Of a stretch of 64,000 nt of DNA, positions 41,762 to 50,756 are shown one piece after another (position 1 is the first letter of the stretch; every line of letters begins with the position of its first letter). The position numbers and the translations under genes were made by a program. The notes beneath the pieces were generated by a model, which saw only the letters and a list, made by a program, of their open reading frames with translations, searched no databases and was not told the DNA's origin. Source of the stretch: Clostridia bacterium UC5.1-2E3 (GTDB lineage: Bacteria > Bacillota > Clostridia > Lachnospirales > Lachnospiraceae); NCBI GenBank assembly GCA_001304875.1, contig BBZO01000006.1, forward strand, positions 85,516 to 149,515, written 5' to 3'.

Positions 41762-42223
41762 ATGATAAAAGTGCTTTTTATTTGCCACGGCAGCATCTGC
41801 CGTTCCCCCATGGCCGAGTTCACCCTGAAACACATGGTCGCCACCCGCGGCCGCGCCTCCGGTTTCCACATCGCCTCCGCGGCCACCAGCACCGAGGAGA
41901 TCGGAAACCCGATTCACCATGGAACCATGGCCATATTCCGGAAATACCACATTCCCTGCACCGGCCACCGCGCCGTACAGATGAAAAAATCCGATTATGA
42001 CGCCTACGATTACATCATCGGCATGGATAACGCCAACATCCGCAATATCCTGCGTATCGTCGGTTCCGACCCGGAGCACAAAGTATATAAGCTGCTGGAG
42101 TTTGCCGGCAGCTCCCGCGAGGTCGCCGACCCGTGGTACACGGGAGATTTTGAGACCACCTACCGAGATGTCTGCGAAGGCTGTACGGCCTTTCTGGAAT
42201 ATATAGAGAATAGGAATATATAG
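41762..42223 (+). CDS. low-molecular-weight protein tyrosine phosphatase
   Basis: The 153-residue enzyme has the P-loop CHGSICRS (CX5R) at residues 9-16 and the general acid region DPWYTGD near residue 122. It dephosphorylates protein tyrosines in the cytoplasm. Its 5' end is also the insertion target of the upstream elements, so the first codons were probably supplied by the element. Confidence 0.92.
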   Translation: MIKVLFICHGSICRSPMAEFTLKHMVATRGRASGFHIASAATSTEEIGNPIHHGTMAIFRKYHIPCTGHRAVQMKKSDYDAYDYIIGMDNANIRNILRIVGSDPEHKVYKLLEFAGSSREVADPWYTGDFETTYRDVCEGCTAFLEYIENRNI

Positions 42224-42354
42224 AAAATAAAAATATTGGCAAATAAAAACATTGGCCATTGACGCAGCAATCCAGAAGCAATACTATTAAACCGTAAAGC
42301 TGCCATCAATGGACAGCCAAAACCCATTCAATAGACTTCAAGAGGACAATCCAA

Positions 42355-43190
42355 ATGTTCGGATACATAAACATCAACAAAGGCGAATTAAAAGTAAAAG
42401 AATTTGAGCGCTACCGCGCCTACTACTGCGGCCTGTGCCACGCCCTGCAGGCGCGCCACGGTCTCCCGGCGCGGCTGACGCTCAACTACGACATGACCTT
42501 TGCGGTCATGCTTCTTTCCGATCTCTACGACGCGGAGGGCACTCCGAGGATGAGCCGCTGTCTGGTTCATCCGGCGCAGCCCACATGACCATACAGACGC
42601 CGTTTTCCGACTACTGTGCGGACATGAATGTGCTGCTGGCCTACCATAAATGCCGCGACGACTGGAAGGACGAGCAGAAAGCCGACCGTCTCATTTACTC
42701 CGGACTTCTGACCCCGGCCTATGAAAAGATAAAAAAGCAGTATCCCGAGAAATCCGCCTGCATCGCCGGCTGCCTTAAGAAGCTGGCCAGGGCGGAGGAG
42801 GAAAACTGCCGGGACATTGACTACGTTTCCGGGCTGTTCGGCCGCATCATGGCGGCGGTGTTTGCCTGCCGGCAGGACGAGTGGACGAAGACGCTGCGCC
42901 GCACGGGCTACCATCTGGGCCGTTTTATTTACCTGCTGGACGCCTATGAGGATCTGGAAAAAGACAAAAAAGAGGGGAATTACAACCCGCTGATTCCTAA
43001 ATCCACAGAAAAAGACTTCGAGAAAAGCTGCGAGACGCTCCTCATTATGACCATGTCCGAGTGCTGCCGTCAATTTGAACGCTTGCCACTTTTGGAAAAT
43101 GTTGATATACTGAGAAATATCCTGTACTCTGGAGTCTGGTACACCTACGAGAAGACAAAAGAGACCCGAAAGAAAGGTAAGATAGAAAAA
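42355..43190 (+). CDS. DUF5685 family protein
   Basis: It begins MFGYININKGELKVKEFERY, then CGLCHAL, and continues in the next frame from PFSDYCADMNVLLAYHKCRD after a one-base error near 42580. Later segments YHLGRFIYLLDAYEDLEKD and CETLLIMTMSECC are typical. The conserved cysteines (YYCGLCHAL) suggest metal binding. The function is unknown. The frame runs without a stop into the J-domain ATG; a hidden stop lost to a base error is more likely than a true fusion. Confidence 0.75.
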
Positions 43191-43956
43191 ATGACTGATC
43201 CATATCAGGTTTAGGCGTCAGCCGCAATGCGACGGACGAAGAGATAAAGAAACAATATAAGAAGCTGAGCCGCATGTACCACCCCGATGCCAACATCAAC
43301 AACCCTAACAAAGCGGCGGCGGAGGAGAAATTCAAACAGGTACAGCAGGCCTACGAGCAGGTGATGAAGGAGCGCACCGGCGGCTACGGGAGCACTGGAC
43401 AGGGCTATGGAAGCTATGGCGGAAATGGACAGAGCTATGGAGGCTACGGCGGAAACGGCCAGAGCTACGGCGGTTATGGCGGCTACGGCCAGGGGAGCGG
43501 AGATCCCTTTGAGGAGTTCTTCCGGCAGTTCGGCGGCTACCAGGGTTCCTACCAGAACGGCCAGGCCCAGAGCGGCAGCGAGGAGGATAATTACCTCCGC
43601 GCGGCGGCCAACTATTTAAACAACGGCTATTACCGGGAGGCCAGAAATGTGCTGGACGGCATGGCCGCGCAGAGCCGCGGGGCCAGATGGTATTATTACA
43701 GCGCCATCACCCATTACCGCATGGGAAATCAGTCCCAGGCGCTGGAGCACGCCAAGCAGGCGGTGAGCTGGAGCCGAACAATATGGAGTACCGGAGCCTT
43801 TTAAACAGCTTTGAGAACGGCGGGTGGTACCAGCAGCGGCGCGGAACCTACGGGAACACATACATGGACGGCAACGATCTGTGCTGCAAGCTCTGCATCG
43901 CCAATATGATATGCAATACTTGTCTGGGCGGCAGCGGCTTCTATTTCTGCTGTTAG
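43191..43956 (+). CDS. J-domain protein with Gly/Tyr-rich linker
   Basis: The J domain reads [20 protein letters not shown], with the HPD motif in [11 protein letters not shown], once a missing T near 43212 is restored. A linker made of repeated [12 protein letters not shown] units covers about 43378-43500. A TPR-like segment ([20 protein letters not shown]) follows, and after a shift near 43765 the end is cysteine-rich ([17 protein letters not shown]). It should stimulate a DnaK-type chaperone; the client is unknown. Confidence 0.78.
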
Positions 43957-44014
43957 CATGTGCCGGAGCGCGGGAAGGCCGGGCGTGCATATAAATGACA
44001 AGGAGGTAAAAACG

Positions 44015-44302
44015 ATGATCGTATTAAATGTGCTGTATACGGCAAAAGAGGGAATGCGCGAGGCGTTCGTGGATCAGCTGGAGAGCCGCGGGATCCTGGC
44101 GAAGATACGCGGCGAGGAGGGAAATCTCTGCTACGACTATTTCATGGCCAGAGACAACAAAAACCAGATTCTTCTTCTGGAACAGTGGGAGAACCAGGAC
44201 GTTCTGGACGCCCATTTGAAGGCGCCTCACATGGACGAGCTCAGAGAAATAAAAGACCAGTACGTGGAGAGCTCGAAGCTGCAGAAATTCACGGCGGAAT
44301 GA
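44015..44302 (+). CDS. antibiotic biosynthesis monooxygenase-like (ABM) protein
   Basis: The 95-residue protein begins MIVLNVLYTAKEGMREAFVD and has the ferredoxin-like ABM pattern with LLLEQWENQDVLDAHLKAPH. Members include quinol monooxygenases. ATG 44015 follows AAGGAGG. Confidence 0.8.
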   Translation: MIVLNVLYTAKEGMREAFVDQLESRGILAKIRGEEGNLCYDYFMARDNKNQILLLEQWENQDVLDAHLKAPHMDELREIKDQYVESSKLQKFTAE

Positions 44303-44350
44303 TCAAACGCTTCGGATCCGGATGGATGTAAGATGTAGGGGGTGAAAGCA

Positions 44351-45085
44351 ATGAAGCGGAAGGGCGTGATTGCTGCCTGCCTGTGCTGTTTTGTGCTGCT
44401 TGGATGCGCAGCAGCGCCAGATCAGAAGAGCAGTGGTACCGCTATAGGATACGGAGATCAGGCAGAGCGGTACGAGAATCAAGCCGGGCAGTCCGGAGAC
44501 AAGGCAGAGAAGTCTGGTGAAAAAGCGAAGCAATACGGGAGTAAAGCGGAACAGAGCAGTGATAAAATAGGACAGCACGGGGACAAAACAGATCTGTACA
44601 GTGATAAAGCGGAGCAGTATGCCGAAAAGGCAGATCAGTACGGCGAAAAGGTAAAGCAGTACGAGGATAAAGCGGCATTGTATGGCGATCAGGCAAGGCA
44701 GTATGAAAATAGGAACGGTACTTATTTTGAGGCTTTCCACTCTGAGATAAAAAAGGATCGATACATCGTATCTGGAATTGCAAACCTGGCTGAGGATGAT
44801 GAAAACGCAATTCTGCTAAAATTAAATACGGGTAAAAACATAAAAATTTCCGTAAACGGTACGATCGAATACAGAAAGGGGAATGCCGCTCTCTATCTGA
44901 TTTCACCAGATGGAGAAACGTGCATACTGCCGGGCGAAGCGATACAGGAGAAGGGAGCGTTTGAGAAAACGATTGATCTGGAGGAAGGATTCCATCAGAT
45001 TATTTTAAAAGGCGAACATTGCGTTGCTGAATTTAATCTGGAATTTGTTTCCAAAGACATCCATATGCTCCTTTCAGAGGATTAG
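44351..45085 (+). CDS. lipoprotein with seven-residue repeats
   Basis: A signal peptide with lipobox (VIAACLCCFVLLGCAA) predicts attachment to the outer face of the membrane. Residues 35-115 are built of about eleven 7-residue repeats related to QYGDKAE, a likely coiled-coil or extended stalk. The C-terminal 110 residues (YFEAFHSEIKKDRYIVSGIA) look beta-rich. I recognise no family. ATG 44351 is preceded by GGGGGTGAAAG. Confidence 0.7.
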   Translation: MKRKGVIAACLCCFVLLGCAAAPDQKSSGTAIGYGDQAERYENQAGQSGDKAEKSGEKAKQYGSKAEQSSDKIGQHGDKTDLYSDKAEQYAEKADQYGEKVKQYEDKAALYGDQARQYENRNGTYFEAFHSEIKKDRYIVSGIANLAEDDENAILLKLNTGKNIKISVNGTIEYRKGNAALYLISPDGETCILPGEAIQEKGAFEKTIDLEEGFHQIILKGEHCVAEFNLEFVSKDIHMLLSED

Positions 45086-45092
45086 AGTTTTT

Positions 45093-45113
45093 CAGCGGTC
45101 AGTCTGACCGCTG
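45093..45113 (+). terminator. terminator after the lipoprotein gene
   Basis: CAGCGGTCAG pairs perfectly with CTGACCGCTG across one base, followed by ATTTTGTATTTC. Confidence 0.8.
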
Positions 45114-45209
45114 ATTTTGTATTTCTTATGAGAACCTATCTTTTTAGCATTCCGTATCTGTCCCACGATAATTCCTCCGGCCGCTAAATAGTCGGCTTGT
45201 CTATTATAC

Positions 45210-45238
45210 TTGACATATAATATTATATATCATATAAT
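45210..45238 (+). promoter_or_regulatory. consensus promoter with overlapping palindrome (PadR operon)
   Basis: TTGACA (45210-45215) and TATAAT (45233-45238) are 17 bases apart, a perfect sigma-70 promoter. The palindrome ATATAATATTATAT (45215-45228) fills the spacer, an apt position for repression by the PadR protein encoded downstream. Confidence 0.75.
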
Positions 45239-45314
45239 ATACTACACAAAGTAATATTATAAACTGGAAAATATCAAACACACAAAACATCAATCACACA
45301 GAGGAGAATGCCGA

Positions 45315-45635
45315 ATGATTTTCAACACAGGCGCCTCCCTTCTGGACGCCGTGGTTCTGGCATCGGTGGCGCGGGAGCCGGAGGGGACTTACGGCTATAA
45401 GATTACCCAGGACGTGCGCCAGGCCATCGACCTGTCCGAATCCACGCTCTACCCGGTTCTGAGACGGCTGCTCAAGGAAAATTTTCTTGAGGTTTACGAC
45501 ATGGCCATCGACGGGCGAAACCGGAGATATTATAAGATCACGGAAATCGGCCGTTTGCAGCTGAATCTGTACCGGAGCGAATGGGTAAAATATTCCGGTA
45601 AGATTTCCCGGATATTGGGAAGCGGGGAGGAGTGA
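45315..45635 (+). CDS. PadR-family transcriptional regulator
   Basis: The 106-residue protein has the PadR winged helix: YGYKITQDVRQAIDLSESTL, then YPVLRRLLKENFLEVY and NRRYYKITEIGRLQL. It likely represses its own operon through the palindromic promoter upstream. The downstream DUF1700, DUF4097 and PspC genes form a classic PadR-controlled envelope module. Confidence 0.9.
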   Translation: MIFNTGASLLDAVVLASVAREPEGTYGYKITQDVRQAIDLSESTLYPVLRRLLKENFLEVYDMAIDGRNRRYYKITEIGRLQLNLYRSEWVKYSGKISRILGSGEE

Positions 45636-45640
45636 GACGG

Positions 45641-46644
45641 ATGAGTAAGGAACAATTTTTAAACGAGCTTGAATATCTGCTCCAGGACCTGGGGGAGGAG
45701 GCCGGCGATGCCGTCGGCTACTACCGGGACTATTTTGAGGAGGCCGGGCCGGAGCATGAGGCGGAGGTGCTTGAGGAACTTGGAAGCCCGGAGCGGATCG
45801 CGGCTATTGTGCGCGCGGATATCCGGGGAGAACTGGATAGCGGTGGCGGCTTCACCGACCGCGGCTATGAGGACGAGAGATTCCGCGATCCGGGATACCA
45901 GATGGTAAAACGCCTGGATTTGCCGGAGCGCGCGGAGGGGAGAAGCACATCCGCAGGCGGCGGAGAGCCCGGCGGATCGCATCGCAGGAATATGGAGGGC
46001 AAGGACGCCGGAGGCCGCGGTGCCGCTGGAAGCGGCCGGACGTTCAGCAGCGCGTCTGAAACCGGAACCGATGGCGCTCGGACCCGACATCCGGAACCAC
46101 TGGATTCTCCGGAACGGATCAGACATCCGGAACCTCCGGATTTTCCAGTTCGGATCAGACCGCCGGAGTTTCCGGATTCTCCGGCTCTGGACCGGCACAC
46201 GACTCCTCCGGTCTTTCCGGCTCAGAGTCCGGCCACGGTTCCGTTTCTCCAAACCGCCGGAACAAATTTCTGACGCTTCTTCTCCTGGCTTTCCTGGCGG
46301 TGCTGGCGCTGCCGGTGGTTCTGGGCATCGGTTCCGGCCTGTTTGGCATCGGAGCGGCCCTTCTCTCCCTCCTGCTCACTCTGGTGATCGGAATTGCCGC
46401 TGTGACGCTGGCGCTGGTGCTTGGCGGCATTGTGGCCATGGTGGGAGGCGTGATCGTCATGGCCGCCAATTTTCCGGTGGGGCTTCTGATCCTTGGGATC
46501 GGGATACTGACCTTTGGACTGGGACTTCTCGGAATTGCGCTGTCGGTGGTGTTTTACGGAAGAGCCCTCCCGGCCATGATCCGCTGGGCCGTGGATATGG
46601 TCCGGCGGCTGTTCGGGGGAAGAAAGGGGTGCGTGAATGGGTAA
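45641..46644 (+). CDS. DUF1700 membrane protein
   Basis: The N-terminus (FLNELEYLLQDLGEEAGDAV, then YYRDYFEEAG) is the HAAS-like domain found with PadR. A low-complexity Ser/Gly/Pro-rich linker follows, in which a one-base shift lies at about 46000-46200. The C-terminus has several transmembrane helices (LTLLLLAFLAVLALPVVLGI, then GGIVAMVGGVIVMAA). It overlaps the DUF4097 gene by eight bases. Confidence 0.75.
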
Positions 46645-47467
46645 ATCGCTGAAAATCCTTGTGATCGCGGGATGCGTCGTCTCCCTGACGGGGCTGGGCG
46701 TCACAGCCGGCGCGCTGGCCAGCGGCGGAAATCTCTGGAGCCTGTCATCCTTGTGGAGAAACCGGAGCCAGGACCAGGACAGCCTTTCGGGGACAGGCCG
46801 TTCCGGCGACGGGGCGCAGAGCTTTGCGGATGTCAGAAAAATAGATCTGGAGGTGGGGGAGGGCTATGTGATCGTCCAGCCTGACGCCAGCCTGGAACAT
46901 GAGGTCGAGATCACCGTGCCGGAGCCGGAGAAGGTCCGCTGTGCCATTTCACAGGAGGACGGGGAGCTGGAGCTGGAATTTACCAGAGAGAAGCTGTTCG
47001 GCGTCTTTGGAATGAAGGAACCGGACTGGGACGGACAGCTGGCCGTCATACGCATTCCCGAAAACTACCGTTTCGACGAGGTGAATGTGGAGGTTGGCAT
47101 GGGAGCGGCGGAGCTCTATGGGCTCCGTGCGGAGCAGATGAATCTGTCCGTGGACATGGGAGCCATTAAGGCGGAGGATGCCGGGGCCGCCAGGCTTTCC
47201 CTGGATGCCGGGCTGGGAGGCCTTGAGTATGGTGGAACCGTTTCCGCCTCTGTGGAGGCCGGATGTGACCTTGGCCAGATCACCATGTCGCTTTCTGGAA
47301 AATGGGATGATTTCAATTATAAGCTGGACAGCAAAGGCGGAAATTTCGTTCTGGGAGAGCGGGAATATGCCGGGATCTCCATGAAGGACAGCATAGAGAA
47401 CCAGGCGGCAAAATGGATGGAGCTGGAGTGCGATATGGGCTCCATCGAGATTGATTTCACACAGTGA
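46637..47467 (+). CDS. DUF4097 family putative adhesin-like protein
   Basis: An N-terminal signal anchor (ILVIAGCVVSLTGLGVTAGA) is followed by a beta-helix-like DUF4097 domain with repeating short strands (VNVEVGMGAAELYGL, LSVDMGAIKAED, LDAGLGGLEYGG). It is 276 residues and intact. The role is probably in envelope stress or surface sensing with the PadR/PspC partners. Confidence 0.8.
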   Translation: MGKSLKILVIAGCVVSLTGLGVTAGALASGGNLWSLSSLWRNRSQDQDSLSGTGRSGDGAQSFADVRKIDLEVGEGYVIVQPDASLEHEVEITVPEPEKVRCAISQEDGELELEFTREKLFGVFGMKEPDWDGQLAVIRIPENYRFDEVNVEVGMGAAELYGLRAEQMNLSVDMGAIKAEDAGAARLSLDAGLGGLEYGGTVSASVEAGCDLGQITMSLSGKWDDFNYKLDSKGGNFVLGEREYAGISMKDSIENQAAKWMELECDMGSIEIDFTQ

Positions 47468-47483
47468 GAAGAGGTGACGAGAC

Positions 47484-47663
47484 ATGAAGCGGCTGTATCG
47501 TTCAAAGAATGACAGGATGCTGTGCGGCGTCTGCGGCGGCATCGGGGAGTACCTGGATATCGACCCGACGCTTATACGGCTTTTGTGGGCGCTGGCGGCC
47601 TGCTCCATCACCGGGCTGGTGGTGTATGTGATCGCGGCGGTCATTATTCCGGCGGAGAAGTAA
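47484..47663 (+). CDS. PspC-domain membrane protein
   Basis: The 59-residue protein reads LYRSKNDRMLCGVCGGIGEY, then LDIDPTLIRLLWAL, the PspC signature, then one transmembrane helix ending IIPAEK. It belongs to the PadR operon. Confidence 0.88.
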   Translation: MKRLYRSKNDRMLCGVCGGIGEYLDIDPTLIRLLWALAACSITGLVVYVIAAVIIPAEK

Positions 47664-47671
47664 GGCGCGCA

Positions 47672-47700
47672 GGAATAAAATGGTAACCCATGGACATACT
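47672..47700 (+). promoter_or_regulatory. sigma-G/F-like promoter of the spore protein gene
   Basis: GGAATA (47672-47677) and CATACT (47695-47700) are 17 bases apart, close to the forespore consensus of GHATR and CATWHTA. It is 40 bases upstream of the spore protein start. Confidence 0.6.
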
Positions 47701-47739
47701 CTTAGTACATTGAAGATGGAAAGGAGTATGTCTTTTATT

Positions 47740-47970
47740 ATGCCGAAAAAGAAAGAGGATCATTTTGACCCGGCGAACATGAAGCCGGAGGATAAACTGA
47801 AATTTGAGATCGCCACGGAGCTGGGCCTGGATCAGAAGGTAATCGCGGGCGGCTGGCGTTCGCTGACTGCCAAGGAGAGCGGGCGCATCGGGGGGCTCAT
47901 GACGAAGCGGAAGAAGGAACAGCAAAAACAGGCATTGAAAGATGCCGGGGAATCCCATATAATGGGTTAG
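47740..47970 (+). CDS. alpha/beta-type small acid-soluble spore protein
   Basis: The protein contains DKLKFEIATELGLDQKV and SLTAKESGRIGGLMTKRKK, the hallmarks of DNA-binding SASP. It would coat spore DNA and protect it. ATG 47740 is preferred; in-frame ATGs at 47728 and upstream are possible, since AAAGGAG lies at 47718-47725. Confidence 0.85.
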   Translation: MPKKKEDHFDPANMKPEDKLKFEIATELGLDQKVIAGGWRSLTAKESGRIGGLMTKRKKEQQKQALKDAGESHIMG

Positions 47971-47996
47971 TACAAATACGAGAGACGGAGGCTTCC

Positions 47997-48779
47997 GTGA
48001 AGATGAAGGCATTGCTGCTTGTGAGCTTCGGCACCAGCGTGAACGAGGCCAGAAAAAATACCATTGACCGCCTGGTTTTGGAGGCCAGGGAGGCGTTTTG
48101 TGATCACAGCGTTTCCCTGGCGTTTACCAGCGGAGTGATCATAAAAATACTGCGGGAGAGGGACGGCGTCCGGATCCCCGCCGTGGAGGAGGCACTGGAC
48201 TTACTGGTTAAAATGGGCGTCACCGATCTGGTGATCCAGCCCACCCATCTGATCGGCGGCATTGAAAATGAAAAAATGCTGGCGCAGGCGGGAAAGTTTT
48301 GCGGCCAGTTCCGCACGGTGAAGGCAGGGCGCCCGCTTCTGGAAACCAGGGAAGACCGGGCGGAGGTGATACGCCGGACGGCGGCGCAGATGCCGCGGCT
48401 TTATAAGGATGAGGCCTGGGTGTTCATGGGCCACGGGAGCGGCCACCCGGCCAACGATATTTACATAGAAATGAATGAATTGTTTGCAGAGATGGGATTT
48501 CCCCACGCATTCGTGGCCACCGTGGAGGGGCAGCCGTCGGTGGAACAGGCGGTGAAATGGGCCCTTAGCGGCGGATATAAAAAGGTGTATCTGGCGCCGC
48601 TTATGCTGGTGGCCGGCGACCACGCGAGAAACGACATGGCGGGGGCGGATAAGGATTCCTGGAAGAACCGGTTCGAGGCCGCCGGGATTGAGACCAGCTG
48701 TGTGATGCGGGGGCTCGGCGAGTATGAGGGGATCCGGGCGCTTTACCTGGAACACGCCAGACAGGCGGTGGAGCTGTGA
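47997..48779 (+). CDS. cbiK: sirohydrochlorin cobaltochelatase
   Basis: The protein has the CbiK metal-site histidines in FMGHGSGHPAND and LMLVAGDHARNDMAG, and begins ALLLVSFGTSVNEARKNTID. It inserts cobalt into sirohydrochlorin, the committed step of the oxygen-independent cobalamin pathway. GTG 47997 has GGAG at good spacing; ATG 48003 is the alternative. It heads the cobalamin operon, 26 bases after the spore protein. The short leader leaves no room for a cobalamin riboswitch. Confidence 0.9.
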   Translation: MKMKALLLVSFGTSVNEARKNTIDRLVLEAREAFCDHSVSLAFTSGVIIKILRERDGVRIPAVEEALDLLVKMGVTDLVIQPTHLIGGIENEKMLAQAGKFCGQFRTVKAGRPLLETREDRAEVIRRTAAQMPRLYKDEAWVFMGHGSGHPANDIYIEMNELFAEMGFPHAFVATVEGQPSVEQAVKWALSGGYKKVYLAPLMLVAGDHARNDMAGADKDSWKNRFEAAGIETSCVMRGLGEYEGIRALYLEHARQAVEL

Positions 48780-49995
48780 GCGGGGGGCTTCGTTCCGGCT
48801 TTACCACCGGAACCTGCGCGGCGGCGGCGGCCCGGGCGGCCTGTGAGCGGCTGCTGTCTGGCGAGACGCTTTCCCATGTGTCGGTGATGACGCCCAGGGG
48901 CGTGCGCGCCGATCTGGCTGTGGAAATGATGGAGATATCGGAAACGGCAGAGGAGGTCGGGAGGCCGTTCGCTTCTGACGCCGCCGCAGTCACCTGCGCC
49001 GTCCGCAAGGATGCGGGCGACGATCCGGACGTGACCGACAAGGCATTGATCCAGGTGTCTGTCTCGTTCGGTCCCCCGGCAGGCGAAAACGAATCCCGGG
49101 CCTACGTATACGAGAGCGGGAGCACGGGCTGCACCGTCTATCTGTACGGCGGAACCGGCGTGGGGCTGGTGACGAAGCCGGGGCTTTCCTGCCCGGTGGG
49201 AAACACGCCATCAACGGTGCCGCGGGAGATGATTTTTAAGCAGATAGAGGACTGCCTGCGGCGGACAGCAGAGCGGCAGCCGGCGGATTGGCGGACACGG
49301 TCGATTTCCGTCTGTGTCTCCGTGCCGAGGGGGAACGCCTGGCGCTCAGGACATTTAACAGAGAGTTGGGCGTGCTGGGCGGGATCTCCATTCTGGGCAG
49401 CAGCGGCGTTGTGGAGCCCATGAGCGAGGAGGCGCTTCTGGAGACCATACGGCTGGAGGCGCGGGTGAAGATTGCGGGGGGACGCCGGTGCCTGGCCATG
49501 ACGCCGGGAAATTACGGGGAGAGATTCCTGCGGGAAGAACTGGGAATTTCTTTGAGTCAGGCTGTGCGCGTCAGCAATTTTATCGGCGACGGCCTGGAGA
49601 TCTTAAACCGCGAGGGCGCGTCGGAAATCCTTTTGGTGGGACATATCGGTAAGCTCATCAAGGTGGCGGGGGGCGTCCTCAACACACATTCGCGCTACGG
49701 CGACCGCCGGATGGAGATTCTGGCGGACTGTGTGGGAGATTCTGGAGGTCTGGAGCGTCGAATCCGTTCCTGCAACACCACCGAGGAGGCGGTGGAGATC
49801 CTGCGGGAGCAGGGCCGCTGCGGCCCGGTGTTTCAGACGGCGGTCCGCCGGATGAAGGAGTGCCTGGAGACGCAGTCATTTTCCAAAGTCCCGCTGGAGG
49901 TGGTGACATTTTCCAGCGTTTACGGTATACTTGCCATGACGGATGGGGCGGAGCGCCTCATCGAAAAGATCAAGAGAGAGCAGAAAGAGGGATAG
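48776..49995 (+). CDS. cbiD: cobalt-precorrin-5B C1-methyltransferase
   Basis: The N-terminal GFTTGTCAAAAARAA and the later GGISILGSSGVVEPMSEEAL are CbiD signatures. The frame breaks in the G5 run at 49329-49333; a sixth G gives VSVPRGERLALRTFNRELGV. The GTG start overlaps the cbiK stop. It methylates C1 of the ring-opened intermediate. Confidence 0.92.
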
Positions 49996-49996
49996 G

Positions 49997-50756
49997 ATGG
50001 TACATTTTGTGGGAGCGGGGAGCGGCGCGGCGGATCTGATCACCGTGCGCGGCGCCCGGCTGATCGGGCAGGCGGACGTGATCATTTACGCCGGTTCGCT
50101 GGTGAATCCGGAGCTGCTTGCGGGGAAAAAGGAAACCTGTGAGGTACATAACAGCGCCCGCATGACGCTGGAGGAGGTCATTTCCGTGATCCGTCGGGCG
50201 GAGGAGGCGGGTAAAATGACCGTGCGGCTTCACACGGGCGACCCGTCCATCTACGGGGCGATCCGGGAACAGATGGATCTTCTGGAGGAGCTGGGGATTT
50301 CCTACGATGTCTGCCCGGGCGTCAGCTCGTTCTGCGGCGCGGCGGCTTCTCTGAATATGGAATTTACGCTGCCGGGGGTGTCCCAGACGCTGATTATCAC
50401 CCGGCTGGCCGGGCGGACGCGGTTCCGGAGCGGGAGAGCATGCGGGAGCTGGCGAAGCACCAGGCGTCCATGGCCATTTTTCTGAGCGCCGGGATGATGA
50501 GGCAGCTTTCCGAGGAGCTGATGGCCGGGGGATATCCCGCGGACACGCCGGCGGCGCTGGTTTACAAGGCCACCTGGCCCGACGAGAAGAAAATTCTCTG
50601 CACCGTGGGGACCATGGCCCGGAGGGCGGACGAGGCGGGGCTTACGAAGACCACGATGATTCTCATTGGCGGCGCGGTGGCCCACGCGGATTATGACCGG
50701 TCGTTTCTCTACCATCGGAGTTTACGACGGAGTACCGGGAAGGGAAGAAAGAATGA
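49997..50756 (+). CDS. cbiF: cobalt-precorrin-4 C11-methyltransferase
   Basis: The protein begins MVHFVGAGSGAADLITVRGA and has HTGDPSIYGA, the tetrapyrrole methylase SAM site. Shifts lie near 50415 and near 50717. The second moves the end to 50756 (EFTTEYREGKKE), overlapping the cbiG ATG by four bases. It methylates C11. Confidence 0.9.

Larger units (their letters stand above)
20503..41800. mobile_element. integrative mobilizable element (IME) in the LMW-PTP gene
   Basis: The element runs between duplicated LMW-PTP 5' sequences. Its backbone is TnpV and a small DUF6809-like protein at the left, and a sigma-like regulator, DUF6076-type protein, primase/helicase, HTH protein, MobV relaxase, excisionase and integrase at the right. 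No type IV secretion genes are present, so it would need a helper for transfer. Cargo is a type I RM cassette with accessory genes. Alternative ends are the AAACCC...GGTTTT repeats at 20531-20556 and 41711-41734. Confidence 0.8.

Noticed and set aside
20503..41800. Self-transmissible conjugative element (ICE)
   Set aside because: No VirB4, VirD4/coupling protein or other type IV secretion genes are present, so mobilizable is the stronger call.
41680..42000. Proline/arginine-rich open frame across the right end of the element
   Set aside because: It overlaps the LMW-PTP gene in another frame and shows no domain. The PTP frame is clearly the coding one.
47641..48003. Cobalamin riboswitch before the cbi operon
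   Set aside because: The gap between the spore protein and cbiK is 26 bases, and I saw no B12-box-like or conserved stem sequence upstream.
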